From NCBI GenBank assembly GCA_016717115.1, contig JADKGE010000012.1, positions 1 through 40,000 on the forward strand: a stretch of DNA of 40,000 bases. The letters run 5' to 3'. This DNA is from Actinomycetota bacterium. GTDB taxonomy: Bacteria; Actinomycetota; Actinomycetes; S36-B12. Shown one piece after another: positions 15,845 through 22,528 of the stretch. The position numbers and the translations under genes are program-made. The notes under the pieces were generated by a model. That model had not been told where the DNA came from, did no database searches, and was given only the letters and a program-made list of their open reading frames with translations. Numbering within the stretch: the first letter of the stretch is position 1; the number at the start of each line of letters is the position of its first letter.

Positions 15845-17038
15845 TCAGCGAACGTGGACTCCGCGCCTGAGCGCCGGGATCGTCACCAGCTGCGCCAGGA
15901 GCACGACGGCGAGCAGCGTGTAGACCAGTTGCCACGAGTCGAACGTGTCCATGAGCACGCCGGCCGTGAAGGGCCCGACGGCAGCCAGCAGGTACGTGCC
16001 GAAGAAGGCCATCGCCGTGAGCCGCGCCGAGCCGTGGGCGTCCCCGGCGAACTCGCTGAGCAGCGCCAGGCCCATCGCGAAGCTGCCCCCCAGGGCAGCG
16101 CCGAAGACGGACACGACGGCCACCGTGCCGGAGTCGGGTGCCCAGCCGATCAGCACCACGCAGGCGACGGCGACGAGGACAAGGGCGGCATACAGGGTGC
16201 GGCGGGCGGGCACGCGCTCGGCGATCGCGGGCAGCAGGAGAGCGGCGACGACCTGGCTGGCCGTGAAGACGCCGAAATACCAGCCCGCGGTCTCTTGTGA
16301 CCAGCCGCGCTCGACATAGGTCGGGGCCAGCCAGGCGAGCGTCGTGTAGAAGACCACCGAGTTGATGGACAGGTAGGCCGTGAGCGACCATGCCCGGCGG
16401 TCACGCCAGGGCAGCTCCCTCAGCCGCACCCGGCGCCTCACGTCGCGATTCGCCGGCAGTGCCCTCTGGCGGCGCTCCACCAGGGTCCAGACCACCAGGC
16501 CCAGGACAGCCGGGACGGACCAGAGGGCCAGCGCCGCGGGCCACGAGCCCAGCCAGTTGGCCAGCGGCACGGTGAGCGCGCCCCCGAGCGCCGCGCCGAC
16601 CATCATGGCCGCGGTCCACAGGCCGGTCGCCGGGCCGAGCGCGTCAGGCAGCTGCTCGCGCACCACGCCGGGGACCAGCCCCGCTGCGAGCGCGATGCCG
16701 GTGCCGGCCACGAAGGCGGAGACGAACAGGACGCCCGGTGCCTGGGCGGCCATCGCTCGGGAGGCCAGGGCCACGGCCAGGAGCACCAGGGCCAGGGCGA
16801 CGGTGCGCTGTCGGCCCACGGCATGGGCGATGTGCGGAACGGCCAGGGCGAAGGCGCCCATGCACAGCACGGGGATCGTCGTCAGCATCCCGATCGCCGC
16901 GTCGGACCATCCGGTCGCCGCCTGGATGTCCGTGACGACCGTCGGGACGCTGGACAAGGCGATGCGCAGGTTGACCGCGACCATGACCAGCGCCAGGAGG
17001 ATCGGCCCCTTCGGCCTACTGGTCGCCGCGGAGGTCAT
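15845..17038 (-). CDS. MFS transporter, CynX/NimT-like
   Basis: A 397-residue inner-membrane permease with about twelve hydrophobic segments. The opening segment (LVMVAVNLRIALSSVPTVV) and the loop GLWTAAMMVGAALGGAL resemble the CynX/NimT branch of the major facilitator superfamily, which contains cyanate and 2-nitroimidazole transporters. Substrate cannot be read from sequence. The frame is open far upstream. The ATG at 17038 is chosen because it gives a short cytosolic N-terminus (MTSAATSRPKG) before the first membrane helix, and because upstream codons lie within the divergent SseB gene. Only 30 bases separate it from that gene, so their promoters must overlap. An AACAAT box on the minus strand 6 bases before the ATG could be a leaderless -10. 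Confidence 0.88.
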   Translation of the reverse strand: MTSAATSRPKGPILLALVMVAVNLRIALSSVPTVVTDIQAATGWSDAAIGMLTTIPVLCMGAFALAVPHIAHAVGRQRTVALALVLLAVALASRAMAAQAPGVLFVSAFVAGTGIALAAGLVPGVVREQLPDALGPATGLWTAAMMVGAALGGALTVPLANWLGSWPAALALWSVPAVLGLVVWTLVERRQRALPANRDVRRRVRLRELPWRDRRAWSLTAYLSINSVVFYTTLAWLAPTYVERGWSQETAGWYFGVFTASQVVAALLLPAIAERVPARRTLYAALVLVAVACVVLIGWAPDSGTVAVVSVFGAALGGSFAMGLALLSEFAGDAHGSARLTAMAFFGTYLLAAVGPFTAGVLMDTFDSWQLVYTLLAVVLLAQLVTIPALRRGVHVR

Positions 17039-17056
17039 CGTTCGATTGTTCTCCCG

Positions 17057-17062
17057 TACCCT
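17057..17062 (+). promoter_or_regulatory. Putative leaderless -10 box for SseB-family gene
   Basis: TACCCT lies exactly 6 bases before the GTG at 17069, inside the 30-base divergent gap with the MFS gene. No Shine-Dalgarno sequence is present. Confidence 0.55.
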
Positions 17063-17068
17063 GACGCC

Positions 17069-17785
17069 GTGAGCCCGGGGTCGCACGAGTCGTCGAGCCT
17101 GGGCCGCGGACGCTCCTTGGCGGTGCCCGCCTTCTCGACGGACGACGGCGCCCCCGACGAGGCGGTGCGCGCACTTGTGGGGGATGCGGGGCGGGAGTCC
17201 GCAGCGGTGGCGCGAGCTCTGCGGGGCGCCCGCCTGCTGACATCGGTGGTCGCGGTCGCAGACGAGCGGGACGAGGACGGCAGCGACGCGAGCAGCCACA
17301 TGGCCGTGGTGTCGATGGTGAACGAGCGGGGCGAGCGCGGGCTCCTGGCCTTCACGGGAGTCGACAGCCTGGTCGCCTGGAATCCCGTGGCGCGGCCGGT
17401 GCCCGCCGCGGGTCGGGACGTCGCCCGGGCCGCCCTCGACGATGGCGCGATGGCGGTGGTGATCGACGTCGTGGGCCCGTCGCGCCGTGTCCTGACCGGC
17501 CTTGACCTCCTGATCCTCGCCGACAGCCTCGAGGCCGCGGCGGTCGCCGCCGTCCGGCAGGCGCTCGCCGGCCTTGGTGCCGAGGGGCTCGTGGAGGTCG
17601 TTGTCCGGGACGTGCGCGAAGAGTCCCTCGACGTCGATGTGCTCGTCACTCTGGCGGTTCGGTCTCGGTCCGGCAGGGGCGATGTCAACCTCGCGGAGAC
17701 GGCGGCGCGCGCGGCATCCGTCCTGGCCCACCGCCGGGACATCCAACGGCTGGTGCCCGGCGGTATCGGCGTCACGGCGGTCTAG
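17069..17785 (+). CDS. SseB-family protein
   Basis: A 238-residue soluble protein resembling SseB N-terminal-domain proteins common in actinobacteria near infC. Recognisable parts are LVTSVVAVADE-like strand LLTSVVAVADERDED, SSHMAVVSMVNERGERGLLAFTGVDSLVAW, and ARPVPAAGRDVARAALDDGAMAVVIDVVGP. A C-terminal part after residue 150 is less conserved. The cellular role is not established for these bacteria; the name comes from enterobacterial SseB (enhanced serine sensitivity). The GTG start is preferred over longer starts because of the -10 box 6 bases upstream and the opposing MFS gene. It converges with the DUF1844 gene. Confidence 0.75.
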   Translation: MSPGSHESSSLGRGRSLAVPAFSTDDGAPDEAVRALVGDAGRESAAVARALRGARLLTSVVAVADERDEDGSDASSHMAVVSMVNERGERGLLAFTGVDSLVAWNPVARPVPAAGRDVARAALDDGAMAVVIDVVGPSRRVLTGLDLLILADSLEAAAVAAVRQALAGLGAEGLVEVVVRDVREESLDVDVLVTLAVRSRSGRGDVNLAETAARAASVLAHRRDIQRLVPGGIGVTAV

Positions 17786-17788
17786 TCG

Positions 17789-17831
17789 GTCGACGCCCCT
17801 CGTCGTCCCTCGCCGGATCCTAGGCGTCGAC
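17789..17831. terminator. Bidirectional terminator-like inverted repeat
   Basis: GTCGACGCC (17789-17797) and GGCGTCGAC (17823-17831) form a perfect 9-bp inverted repeat with a 25-base loop. It fills the gap between the convergent SseB-family and DUF1844 genes, suggesting termination for both strands. Confidence 0.55.
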
Positions 17832-18197
17832 TCAGTAGACCGGACCCGTGAGATCCTCGCCAGGGCCCATGCCCGGGGCATCGGGGATGGCAGACGCCTC
17901 GCGGAAAGCCCGCTGCAGGGAGGTGAGGCCATCCCGAAGTGGTGCTGCATGCATGCTGCCGATGTTCGGTGCTGCGGCGGTGACCAGCCCGGCCAGGGCG
18001 CCGATGAGGATGCGCGCTTCGGCCAGGTCGGCGGGCCGGTCGTCGTCGCCGAGGCCACAGGCGACAGCGGCGGCCGACATGAGGTGCATCGCTACGGTCA
18101 GGACGACCTCGACCGCCGGCACGTCGGCGATGTCCAGGCCCGGGGCTCCGGGTGAAGGCGAAGCGACGACGGGCGGCGTGTCGGGGGAGGGATCCAC
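17832..18197 (-). CDS. DUF1844 domain protein
   Basis: A 121-residue protein with the conserved DUF1844 core: VEVVLTVAMHLMSAAAVACGLGDD, LAEARILIGALAGLVTAAAP, LRDGLTSLQRAFREAS and the Pro/Gly-rich end PGMGPGEDLTGPVY. The function of this family is unknown. It is regularly found divergent from infC in actinobacteria, as here. Longer in-frame starts reach back to 18404. GTG 18197 (MDPSPDTPPVV) is chosen because the conserved part begins soon after and the infC promoter region lies beyond it. The start is therefore moderately certain, the gene itself well supported. Confidence 0.82.
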   Translation of the reverse strand: MDPSPDTPPVVASPSPGAPGLDIADVPAVEVVLTVAMHLMSAAAVACGLGDDDRPADLAEARILIGALAGLVTAAAPNIGSMHAAPLRDGLTSLQRAFREASAIPDAPGMGPGEDLTGPVY

Positions 18198-18203
18198 GAC
18201 TGG

Positions 18204-18209
18204 TACCCT
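18204..18209 (+). promoter_or_regulatory. Putative -10 box for infC operon
   Basis: TGGTACCCT contains an extended -10 (TG.TANNNT with TACCCT). It lies 213 bases before the ATC start of infC and 7 bases from the divergent DUF1844 GTG. It would give a leader RNA of about 205 bases. No clear -35 is seen. Confidence 0.4.
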
Positions 18210-18344
18210 TGCACCCGATCGACCCGGTGCTCGCACTGGGTCGCGCAAGCGGAGTCCTCGACTCCCACCTGCGGATCGCTGCACCATCAGATCCCGTGGG
18301 TCGTGGCATGAGTGGCCGCCCAGCGGCCCGCTCCTGCCTGCCGA

Positions 18345-18372
18345 GGCCTCCGTGCGCGCTGCGCCGGAGGCC
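18345..18372 (+). promoter_or_regulatory. Strong stem-loop in the infC leader
   Basis: GGCCTCCG (18345-18352) and CGGAGGCC (18365-18372) pair perfectly over 8 bp. Inside the 12-base loop, GCGC 18354-18357 can pair with GCGC 18361-18364 after a single bulged T, extending the helix by four pairs. It sits about 40 bases before the infC ribosome binding site and has no T-run. It may be part of an attenuator or ribosomal-protein leader, but no known leader class is matched by eye. Confidence 0.45.
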
Positions 18373-18421
18373 ATCGTGGTTTCCGGGGTTGATCCGCCGA
18401 ACACTCAAGCGAGGAGGCGCC

Positions 18422-19015
18422 ATCAGCGTCGAACCCCGGATCAACGACCGTATCCGCGTGCCGGAAGTCCGCCTGGTCGGACCGAACGGCGAGCAGGTCG
18501 GGATCGTCCGCATCGAGGACGCGCTCCGGCTGGCAGTGGAGGCCGACCTCGACCTTGTCGAGGTGGCGCCGATGGCCAAGCCGCCCGTGTGCAAGCTCAT
18601 GGACTTCGGCAAGTTCAAGTACGAGGCCGCGCTCAAGGAGCGAGAGTCACGCCGGAACCAGACGCACACGGTCATCAAGGAGATGAAGCTTCGTCCGAAG
18701 ATCGACCAGCACGACTACGAGACCAAGAAGGGTCACGTCGAGCGGTTCCTCAAGGCGGGCGACAAGGTCAAGATCACGATCATGTTCCGAGGTCGCGAGC
18801 AGAGCCGGCCCGAGCTGGGTCTGCGGTTGCTGGCCAAGCTGGCTGACGATGTGGCCGAACTCGGCTTCGTCGAAGCCACGCCGAAGCAGGACGGACGCAA
18901 CATGCTCATGGTCCTGGCTCCGCACCGACGCAAGTCCGACATCCCGAAGGCCAAGCCCGCGCAGGCGAGCGAGGCCAGCGTCGCGCCCGACCTGGCGGAT
19001 GCCGAAAGCGCCTGA
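18422..19015 (+). CDS. infC: Translation initiation factor IF-3, apparent ATC start
   Basis: IF-3 prevents premature 50S joining and checks start-codon pairing on the 30S subunit. The 197-residue product has the N-domain EPRINDRIRVPEVRLVGPNGEQVGIV, the linker with MDFGKFKYE, and the C-domain KPKIDQHDY-like RPKIDQHDYETKKGHVERFL and VKITIMFRGREQ. An Ala/Ser-rich tail of about 20 residues follows. The perfect GAGGAGG at 18411-18417 stands 4 bases before ATC 18422, and the protein begins ISVEPRIND exactly where family members begin, so ATC is the likely start. In-frame ATG 18308 would give an Arg-rich 38-residue extension unlike the family. Rare AUU/AUC starts in infC are a known basis of IF-3 autoregulation. 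rpmI and rplT follow. Confidence 0.93.
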   Translation: MSVEPRINDRIRVPEVRLVGPNGEQVGIVRIEDALRLAVEADLDLVEVAPMAKPPVCKLMDFGKFKYEAALKERESRRNQTHTVIKEMKLRPKIDQHDYETKKGHVERFLKAGDKVKITIMFRGREQSRPELGLRLLAKLADDVAELGFVEATPKQDGRNMLMVLAPHRRKSDIPKAKPAQASEASVAPDLADAESA

Positions 19016-19091
19016 ACCACCCCGTGCCGTCCGCGGCACGACCCAGACCACCCGGCCCACGAGGCCGGCCCGGAAGAACGAGGAAGAGCAC

Positions 19092-19286
19092 ATGCCGAAG
19101 CAGAAGACCCACAGTGGCGCCAAGAAGCGCTTCAAGGTGACCGGGGCCGGCAAGGTCATGCGCGAGCAGGCCAACCGCCGCCACCTGCTGGAGGTCAAGT
19201 CGAGCAAGCGCATGCGCAAGCTCGCGACCGATCAGCCCGTCGCTCCCGCAGATGTCAAGAAGGTCAAGAAGCTCCTCGCCCGCTGA
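19092..19286 (+). CDS. rpmI: 50S ribosomal protein L35
   Basis: A 64-residue very basic ribosomal protein, with MPKQKTHSGAKKRFKVTGAGK at the N-terminus, NRRHLLEVKSSKRMRKL in the middle and the KKVKKLLAR tail. The ATG at 19092 is preceded by an AGGAAGAG ribosome binding site. Length is standard for L35. It lies in the infC-rpmI-rplT operon, 76 bases after infC and 74 bases before rplT. Confidence 0.97.
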   Translation: MPKQKTHSGAKKRFKVTGAGKVMREQANRRHLLEVKSSKRMRKLATDQPVAPADVKKVKKLLAR

Positions 19287-19360
19287 TCTGGCCGCCGCCC
19301 TGCGGCACCCCGTCCCTTCCCGTCACCGCTGCACCACGCCCAGAACGTCAGGAGAACCCC

Positions 19361-19729
19361 ATGGCACGCGTCAAGCGCGCAGTAAACGCCCAGAAGAAGC
19401 GTCGCGACATGCTCGATCGGGCCGCCGGCTACCGCGGTCAGCGGTCGCGGCTGTACCGCAAGGCGAAGGAGCAGGTCACCCACTCGCTCGTCTACGCCTA
19501 CGCCGACCGCCGCAACCGCAAGGGCGACTTCCGCCGCCTGTGGATCCAGCGCATCAACGCCGGGTGCCGAGCGCAGGGCATGACGTACAACCGCTTCATC
19601 CAGGGCCTCAAGGCCGCGGGCGTCGAGGTCGATCGCCGCATGCTCGCCGAACTGGCGGTGAACGACGCGCCGGCCTTCGCCGCACTGGTCGACGTCGCTC
19701 GTGCCAACCTGCCCGCCAACGCCGCCTGA
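19361..19729 (+). CDS. rplT: 50S ribosomal protein L20
   Basis: A 122-residue primary 23S rRNA-binding protein needed early in 50S assembly. Family segments are MARVKRAVNAQKKRRDML, AAGYRGQRSRLYRKAKEQV, AYADRRNRKGDFRRLWIQRINAG and YNRFIQGLKAAGVEVDRRMLAELA. The ATG has a good CAGGAG ribosome binding site. In many bacteria L20 represses its own operon. The 74-base gap before it shows no obvious L20-like pseudoknot by eye. The TrmH-family methyltransferase follows after 17 bases. Confidence 0.97.
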   Translation: MARVKRAVNAQKKRRDMLDRAAGYRGQRSRLYRKAKEQVTHSLVYAYADRRNRKGDFRRLWIQRINAGCRAQGMTYNRFIQGLKAAGVEVDRRMLAELAVNDAPAFAALVDVARANLPANAA

Positions 19730-19746
19730 CCTAGGCGAGCCCGCCC

Positions 19747-20574
19747 GTGGACGAGTCGTCTCGGGTGACCTCCATCAGGTCCGATCGCGTCACCGTCGTT
19801 CGTGCCCTGCACGCCCGACAGGGGCGACGCAAGGCCGGACGGTTCCTCATCGAGGGTCCGCAGTCGGTCCGCAGCGCATTCGCCGCCGGTGTCCTCCTCC
19901 ACGACCTGTTCGTGGCCGAGGACACCGGCGGTGCCCTGTCCGACCTCATCGACGCAGCGCGGCAGGCCGGCGTCAGGCTCACCTGGGTCACCTCGCCGGT
20001 GATGTCGGCCATGGCAGAGACACCGCACCCGCAGGGTGTGCTGGCGATCGCCGACCTGCTGCCCGAGTCGGGCCTCGACACCGTCATGTCGGCTCCGGGA
20101 CCGGTGATCGTCCTGGAGGCGGTCAGCGACCCTGGAAATGTCGGCACGGTGATCCGGACGGCCGATGCCTGCGGGGCGGCCGGCGTGCTGCTCACGCCCG
20201 AGTCCGCCGACGTCCATGGGGGCAAGGTCGTCCGCTCGACGGCCGGGTCGCTGTTCCACCTGCCGGTGGTCCCCGCGGTGCCGGTGGCCGATGCCGTGGC
20301 TGCGGCCCATCGACACGGCCGGTCGGTCGCCGTTGCCACGGGAGAGGCGACAACCGACCTGTTCACGGCGACGCGATCGGGGGAGGTCACCGATCGCACG
20401 TGCTGGATCGTCGGCTCCGAGGCCCACGGCGTGAGTCAGGAGTCCCGCGACCTGGCCGACGTGACGATCGCCATACCGATGACCGGGCGGGCCGAGTCCC
20501 TCAACGCGGCGGTTGCCGCGGCCGTGGTGCTCTATGTCACCTGGGCGGCCCAGAACGACCCCGCCTCGCCGTAA
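19747..20574 (+). CDS. SpoU/TrmH-family RNA 2'-O-methyltransferase
   Basis: A 275-residue SAM-dependent RNA ribose methyltransferase of the SPOUT class. The N-terminal substrate-binding domain (RALHARQGRRKAGRFLIEGPQSV) is followed by the trefoil-knot motifs: DPGNVGTVIRTADACGAAGVLLT (motif 1), VGSEAHGVS (motif 2) and IPMTGRAESLNAAVAAAVVLY (motif 3). Position after rplT is the usual actinobacterial place for a 23S rRNA methyltransferase of the RlmB/TsnR type; the exact target nucleotide cannot be told. The start is GTG 19747. A palindromic hairpin follows the TAA. Confidence 0.9.
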   Translation: MDESSRVTSIRSDRVTVVRALHARQGRRKAGRFLIEGPQSVRSAFAAGVLLHDLFVAEDTGGALSDLIDAARQAGVRLTWVTSPVMSAMAETPHPQGVLAIADLLPESGLDTVMSAPGPVIVLEAVSDPGNVGTVIRTADACGAAGVLLTPESADVHGGKVVRSTAGSLFHLPVVPAVPVADAVAAAHRHGRSVAVATGEATTDLFTATRSGEVTDRTCWIVGSEAHGVSQESRDLADVTIAIPMTGRAESLNAAVAAAVVLYVTWAAQNDPASP

Positions 20575-20585
20575 AGCCGATTCGC

Positions 20586-20601
20586 CCGGCCCGACGGCCG
20601 G
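20586..20601 (+). terminator. Hairpin terminator-like element after the TrmH-family gene
   Basis: CCGGCC and GGCCGG form a perfect 6-bp stem with loop CGAC, 11 bases after the methyltransferase stop. No T-run. It likely ends the infC-rpmI-rplT-trmH transcript before the sulfate-activation block. Confidence 0.45.
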
Positions 20602-20610
20602 ATGACAGAC

Positions 20611-20616
20611 TAGGCA
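20611..20616 (+). promoter_or_regulatory. Weak candidate -10 box for the sulfate-activation block
   Basis: TAGGCA, in ACTAGGCACC, sits 10 bases after the hairpin and 38 bases before the next ATG, leaving room for the AGGAGAGG ribosome binding site. It lacks the final T of TANNNT and has no recognisable -35. Confidence 0.25.
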
Positions 20617-20653
20617 CCGGCCACGAGCCGGATCCACGCCAGGAGAGGTCACC

Positions 20654-21496
20654 ATGGAATACGCGTCGACCCCGGCCGACACCACGGCCGAGTACATCCG
20701 ACTGCCGATCTTCGACAGGTCCGGCTACGTCATTCTCGACTCCTTCGACCAGTCGCAGGACCCTCGTGAATGGGACGACCTCACGTTCGTCGACTGGAAG
20801 TCCTCCGGGGAGACCCGCTTCGCGCCGCTCGCCAGCGCCTACGGCGATATGGAGTGCGACGGCTTCTGGAACCACACGCCCCCCAAGACCGACAAGGACG
20901 GCGTCTGGGTGCCGGCCAATGTCGAGGTGGCCCCCCGGCTGGTCGCACGAGCCCAGGAACCTGGCGCGAACATCGGCCGGTGCCGCGTGATCGAGCTCCT
21001 GCCCAACACGTACGCCGATGCGCTCTACAACATGCATCGAGACGACAACAACCGGCTCAACCCCGAGGGCACCGGTTGGATCGTGCGCGCCTTCTTCAAC
21101 CTCACCGACAATCCCGACTCCCTCATGATCCTGCGCGAGGACAAGGACGATCCGGCCACGGAGACGCGCATCCCGCTGCCTGCCGGCGCCCAGGTCGTCA
21201 TCGACACCCAGCGCCTGTGGCACGCCGTCTGGCATCCGGGTGACGAGCCGCGCTACTGCCTGATCACGTCGTACACGTCCGGCCCCGAGCTCGACGCGTG
21301 GATCACCGCCAAGCACGGGGTCGACTCGTTCGACGTCGTGCCGCTCGACCCGGAGCTGTCCGCCGCCGCGGAGGCCGCCGCGCAGAAGATGCGCGACGAC
21401 CGAGCGGCGGCGCTGGCCGCGCGGGGGGCGGATCCGACGTTCGGCGACGGCAGCCTGTCCGGCGGGCCTGCCAAGGAGGTCCTTTCCGAGGCCTGA
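20654..21496 (+). CDS. Hypothetical protein with Fe(II)/2-oxoglutarate oxygenase-like residues, heads cysD-cysNC
   Basis: I do not recognise this 280-residue protein as a named family. It has a plausible double-stranded beta-helix oxygenase signature: His128-x-Asp130 in NMHRDDNNR, then a distal His190 in RLWHAVWHPGDEPRY with Arg200 ten residues later. This spacing fits the HxD...H...R metal and 2-oxoglutarate ligands. Between them are strands such as WIVRAFFNLTD and PLPAGAQVVIDTQ. The C-terminal 45 residues are Ala/Asp-rich. There is no signal peptide. ATG 20654 has a strong AGGAGAGG ribosome binding site. It is followed after 78 bases by cysD and cysNC, suggesting a link with sulfur metabolism or PAPS use. 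The oxygenase call is inference; a catalytically inactive cupin is possible. Confidence 0.65.
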   Translation: MEYASTPADTTAEYIRLPIFDRSGYVILDSFDQSQDPREWDDLTFVDWKSSGETRFAPLASAYGDMECDGFWNHTPPKTDKDGVWVPANVEVAPRLVARAQEPGANIGRCRVIELLPNTYADALYNMHRDDNNRLNPEGTGWIVRAFFNLTDNPDSLMILREDKDDPATETRIPLPAGAQVVIDTQRLWHAVWHPGDEPRYCLITSYTSGPELDAWITAKHGVDSFDVVPLDPELSAAAEAAAQKMRDDRAAALAARGADPTFGDGSLSGGPAKEVLSEA

Positions 21497-21528
21497 TTGC
21501 CACCACCAGATGCCAGCGGGGGATCCCT

Positions 21529-21550
21529 CCGCGGCTCGCCGGGAGCGCGG
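21529..21550 (+). other. Imperfect hairpin before cysD
   Basis: CCGC-G-GCTC (21529-21537) pairs with GAGC-GCGG (21543-21550) over two 4-bp helices with one bulged G and a 5-base loop. It lies between the hypothetical gene and the cysD ribosome binding site. It might attenuate or process the transcript; no T-run. Confidence 0.25.
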
Positions 21551-21574
21551 CTCCCTGACGAAAGGACGAGGTTC

Positions 21575-22528
21575 GTGACCCCATCGGTCACCATTCCCCA
21601 GACGCCCGAGGCCATGCCGACGGTGCCGTACGGCGCCGTGCTCGACGAGCTCGAGGCCGAGGCGATCCACATCTACCGTGAGACCGCCGCGGCGTTCCGC
21701 AACCCGGTGCTGCTGTACAGCATCGGCAAGGACTCGTCGGTCCTGCTGCACCTGGCCATCAAGGCGTTCGCGCCCGCGCCCATCCCCTTCCCCGTGATGC
21801 ACATCGACACCACGTGGAAGTTCCAGGAGATGATCACCTTCCGCGACCGTCGCGTCGCCGAGCTCGGTCTCGACCTGCGCATCGCGCAGAACCTCGAGGC
21901 CATCGCCGAGGGCGTGTCGCCGTTCACCCACGGCACTCATGAGTACACACGGCTCATGAAGACGGTGGCCCTGCGTGAGGGCATCGACCGCTACGGCTTC
22001 GACGCTGCCGTCGGCGGCGCCCGCCGCGACGAGGAGCGCAGCCGCGCCAAGGAGCGCATCTTCAGCCTGCGGGAGCCCGGCCACCAGTGGGAGCCACGCA
22101 AGCAGCGCCCGGAGTTCTGGCGCACGGCGAACACCCAGCTCGCGCCGGGGCAGAGCATGCGGGTGTTCCCGCTGTCCAACTGGACCGAGCTCGACGTGTG
22201 GAAGTACATCCAGCGCGAGGCCATCCCGATCCCCGACCTCTACTTCGCCAAGCCGCGCCCCGTCGTCGAGCGCGACGGCATGTGGATCATGGTCGACGAC
22301 GACCGGCTCCCGCTGCGTGAGGGGGAGGTGCCCCAGATGCGCTCGGTCCGCTTCCGAACCCTCGGGTGCTACCCGCTCACCGGAGCGGTCGAGTCGACGG
22401 CCGACACCATGGCCGACCTGGTCGCGGAGATGGAGGGCGCCAAGTACTCGGAGCGCTCCGGCCGTCTGATCGACGGCGAGGGCGGCGCGGAGTCCATGGA
22501 AGGCAAGAAGAAGGAAGGGTACTTCTAG
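21575..22528 (+). CDS. cysD: Sulfate adenylyltransferase subunit 2 (ATP sulfurylase small subunit)
   Basis: The catalytic subunit of ATP sulfurylase, forming APS from sulfate and ATP with its GTPase partner CysN. The 317-residue protein has the PP-loop of N-type ATP pyrophosphatases as YSIGKDSSVLLHLA, then PVMHIDTTWKFQEMI, GGARRDEERSRAKERIFS, FPLSNWTELDVWKYI and the C-terminal GKKKEGYF. The second Gly of the usual SGGKDS loop is Ile here (SIGKDS), which is common in CysD. The GTG at 21575 is chosen over 21497 because AGGACGAGG lies just upstream and the family start follows. The stop TAG overlaps the cysNC GTG by one base. Confidence 0.95.
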   Translation: MTPSVTIPQTPEAMPTVPYGAVLDELEAEAIHIYRETAAAFRNPVLLYSIGKDSSVLLHLAIKAFAPAPIPFPVMHIDTTWKFQEMITFRDRRVAELGLDLRIAQNLEAIAEGVSPFTHGTHEYTRLMKTVALREGIDRYGFDAAVGGARRDEERSRAKERIFSLREPGHQWEPRKQRPEFWRTANTQLAPGQSMRVFPLSNWTELDVWKYIQREAIPIPDLYFAKPRPVVERDGMWIMVDDDRLPLREGEVPQMRSVRFRTLGCYPLTGAVESTADTMADLVAEMEGAKYSERSGRLIDGEGGAESMEGKKKEGYF

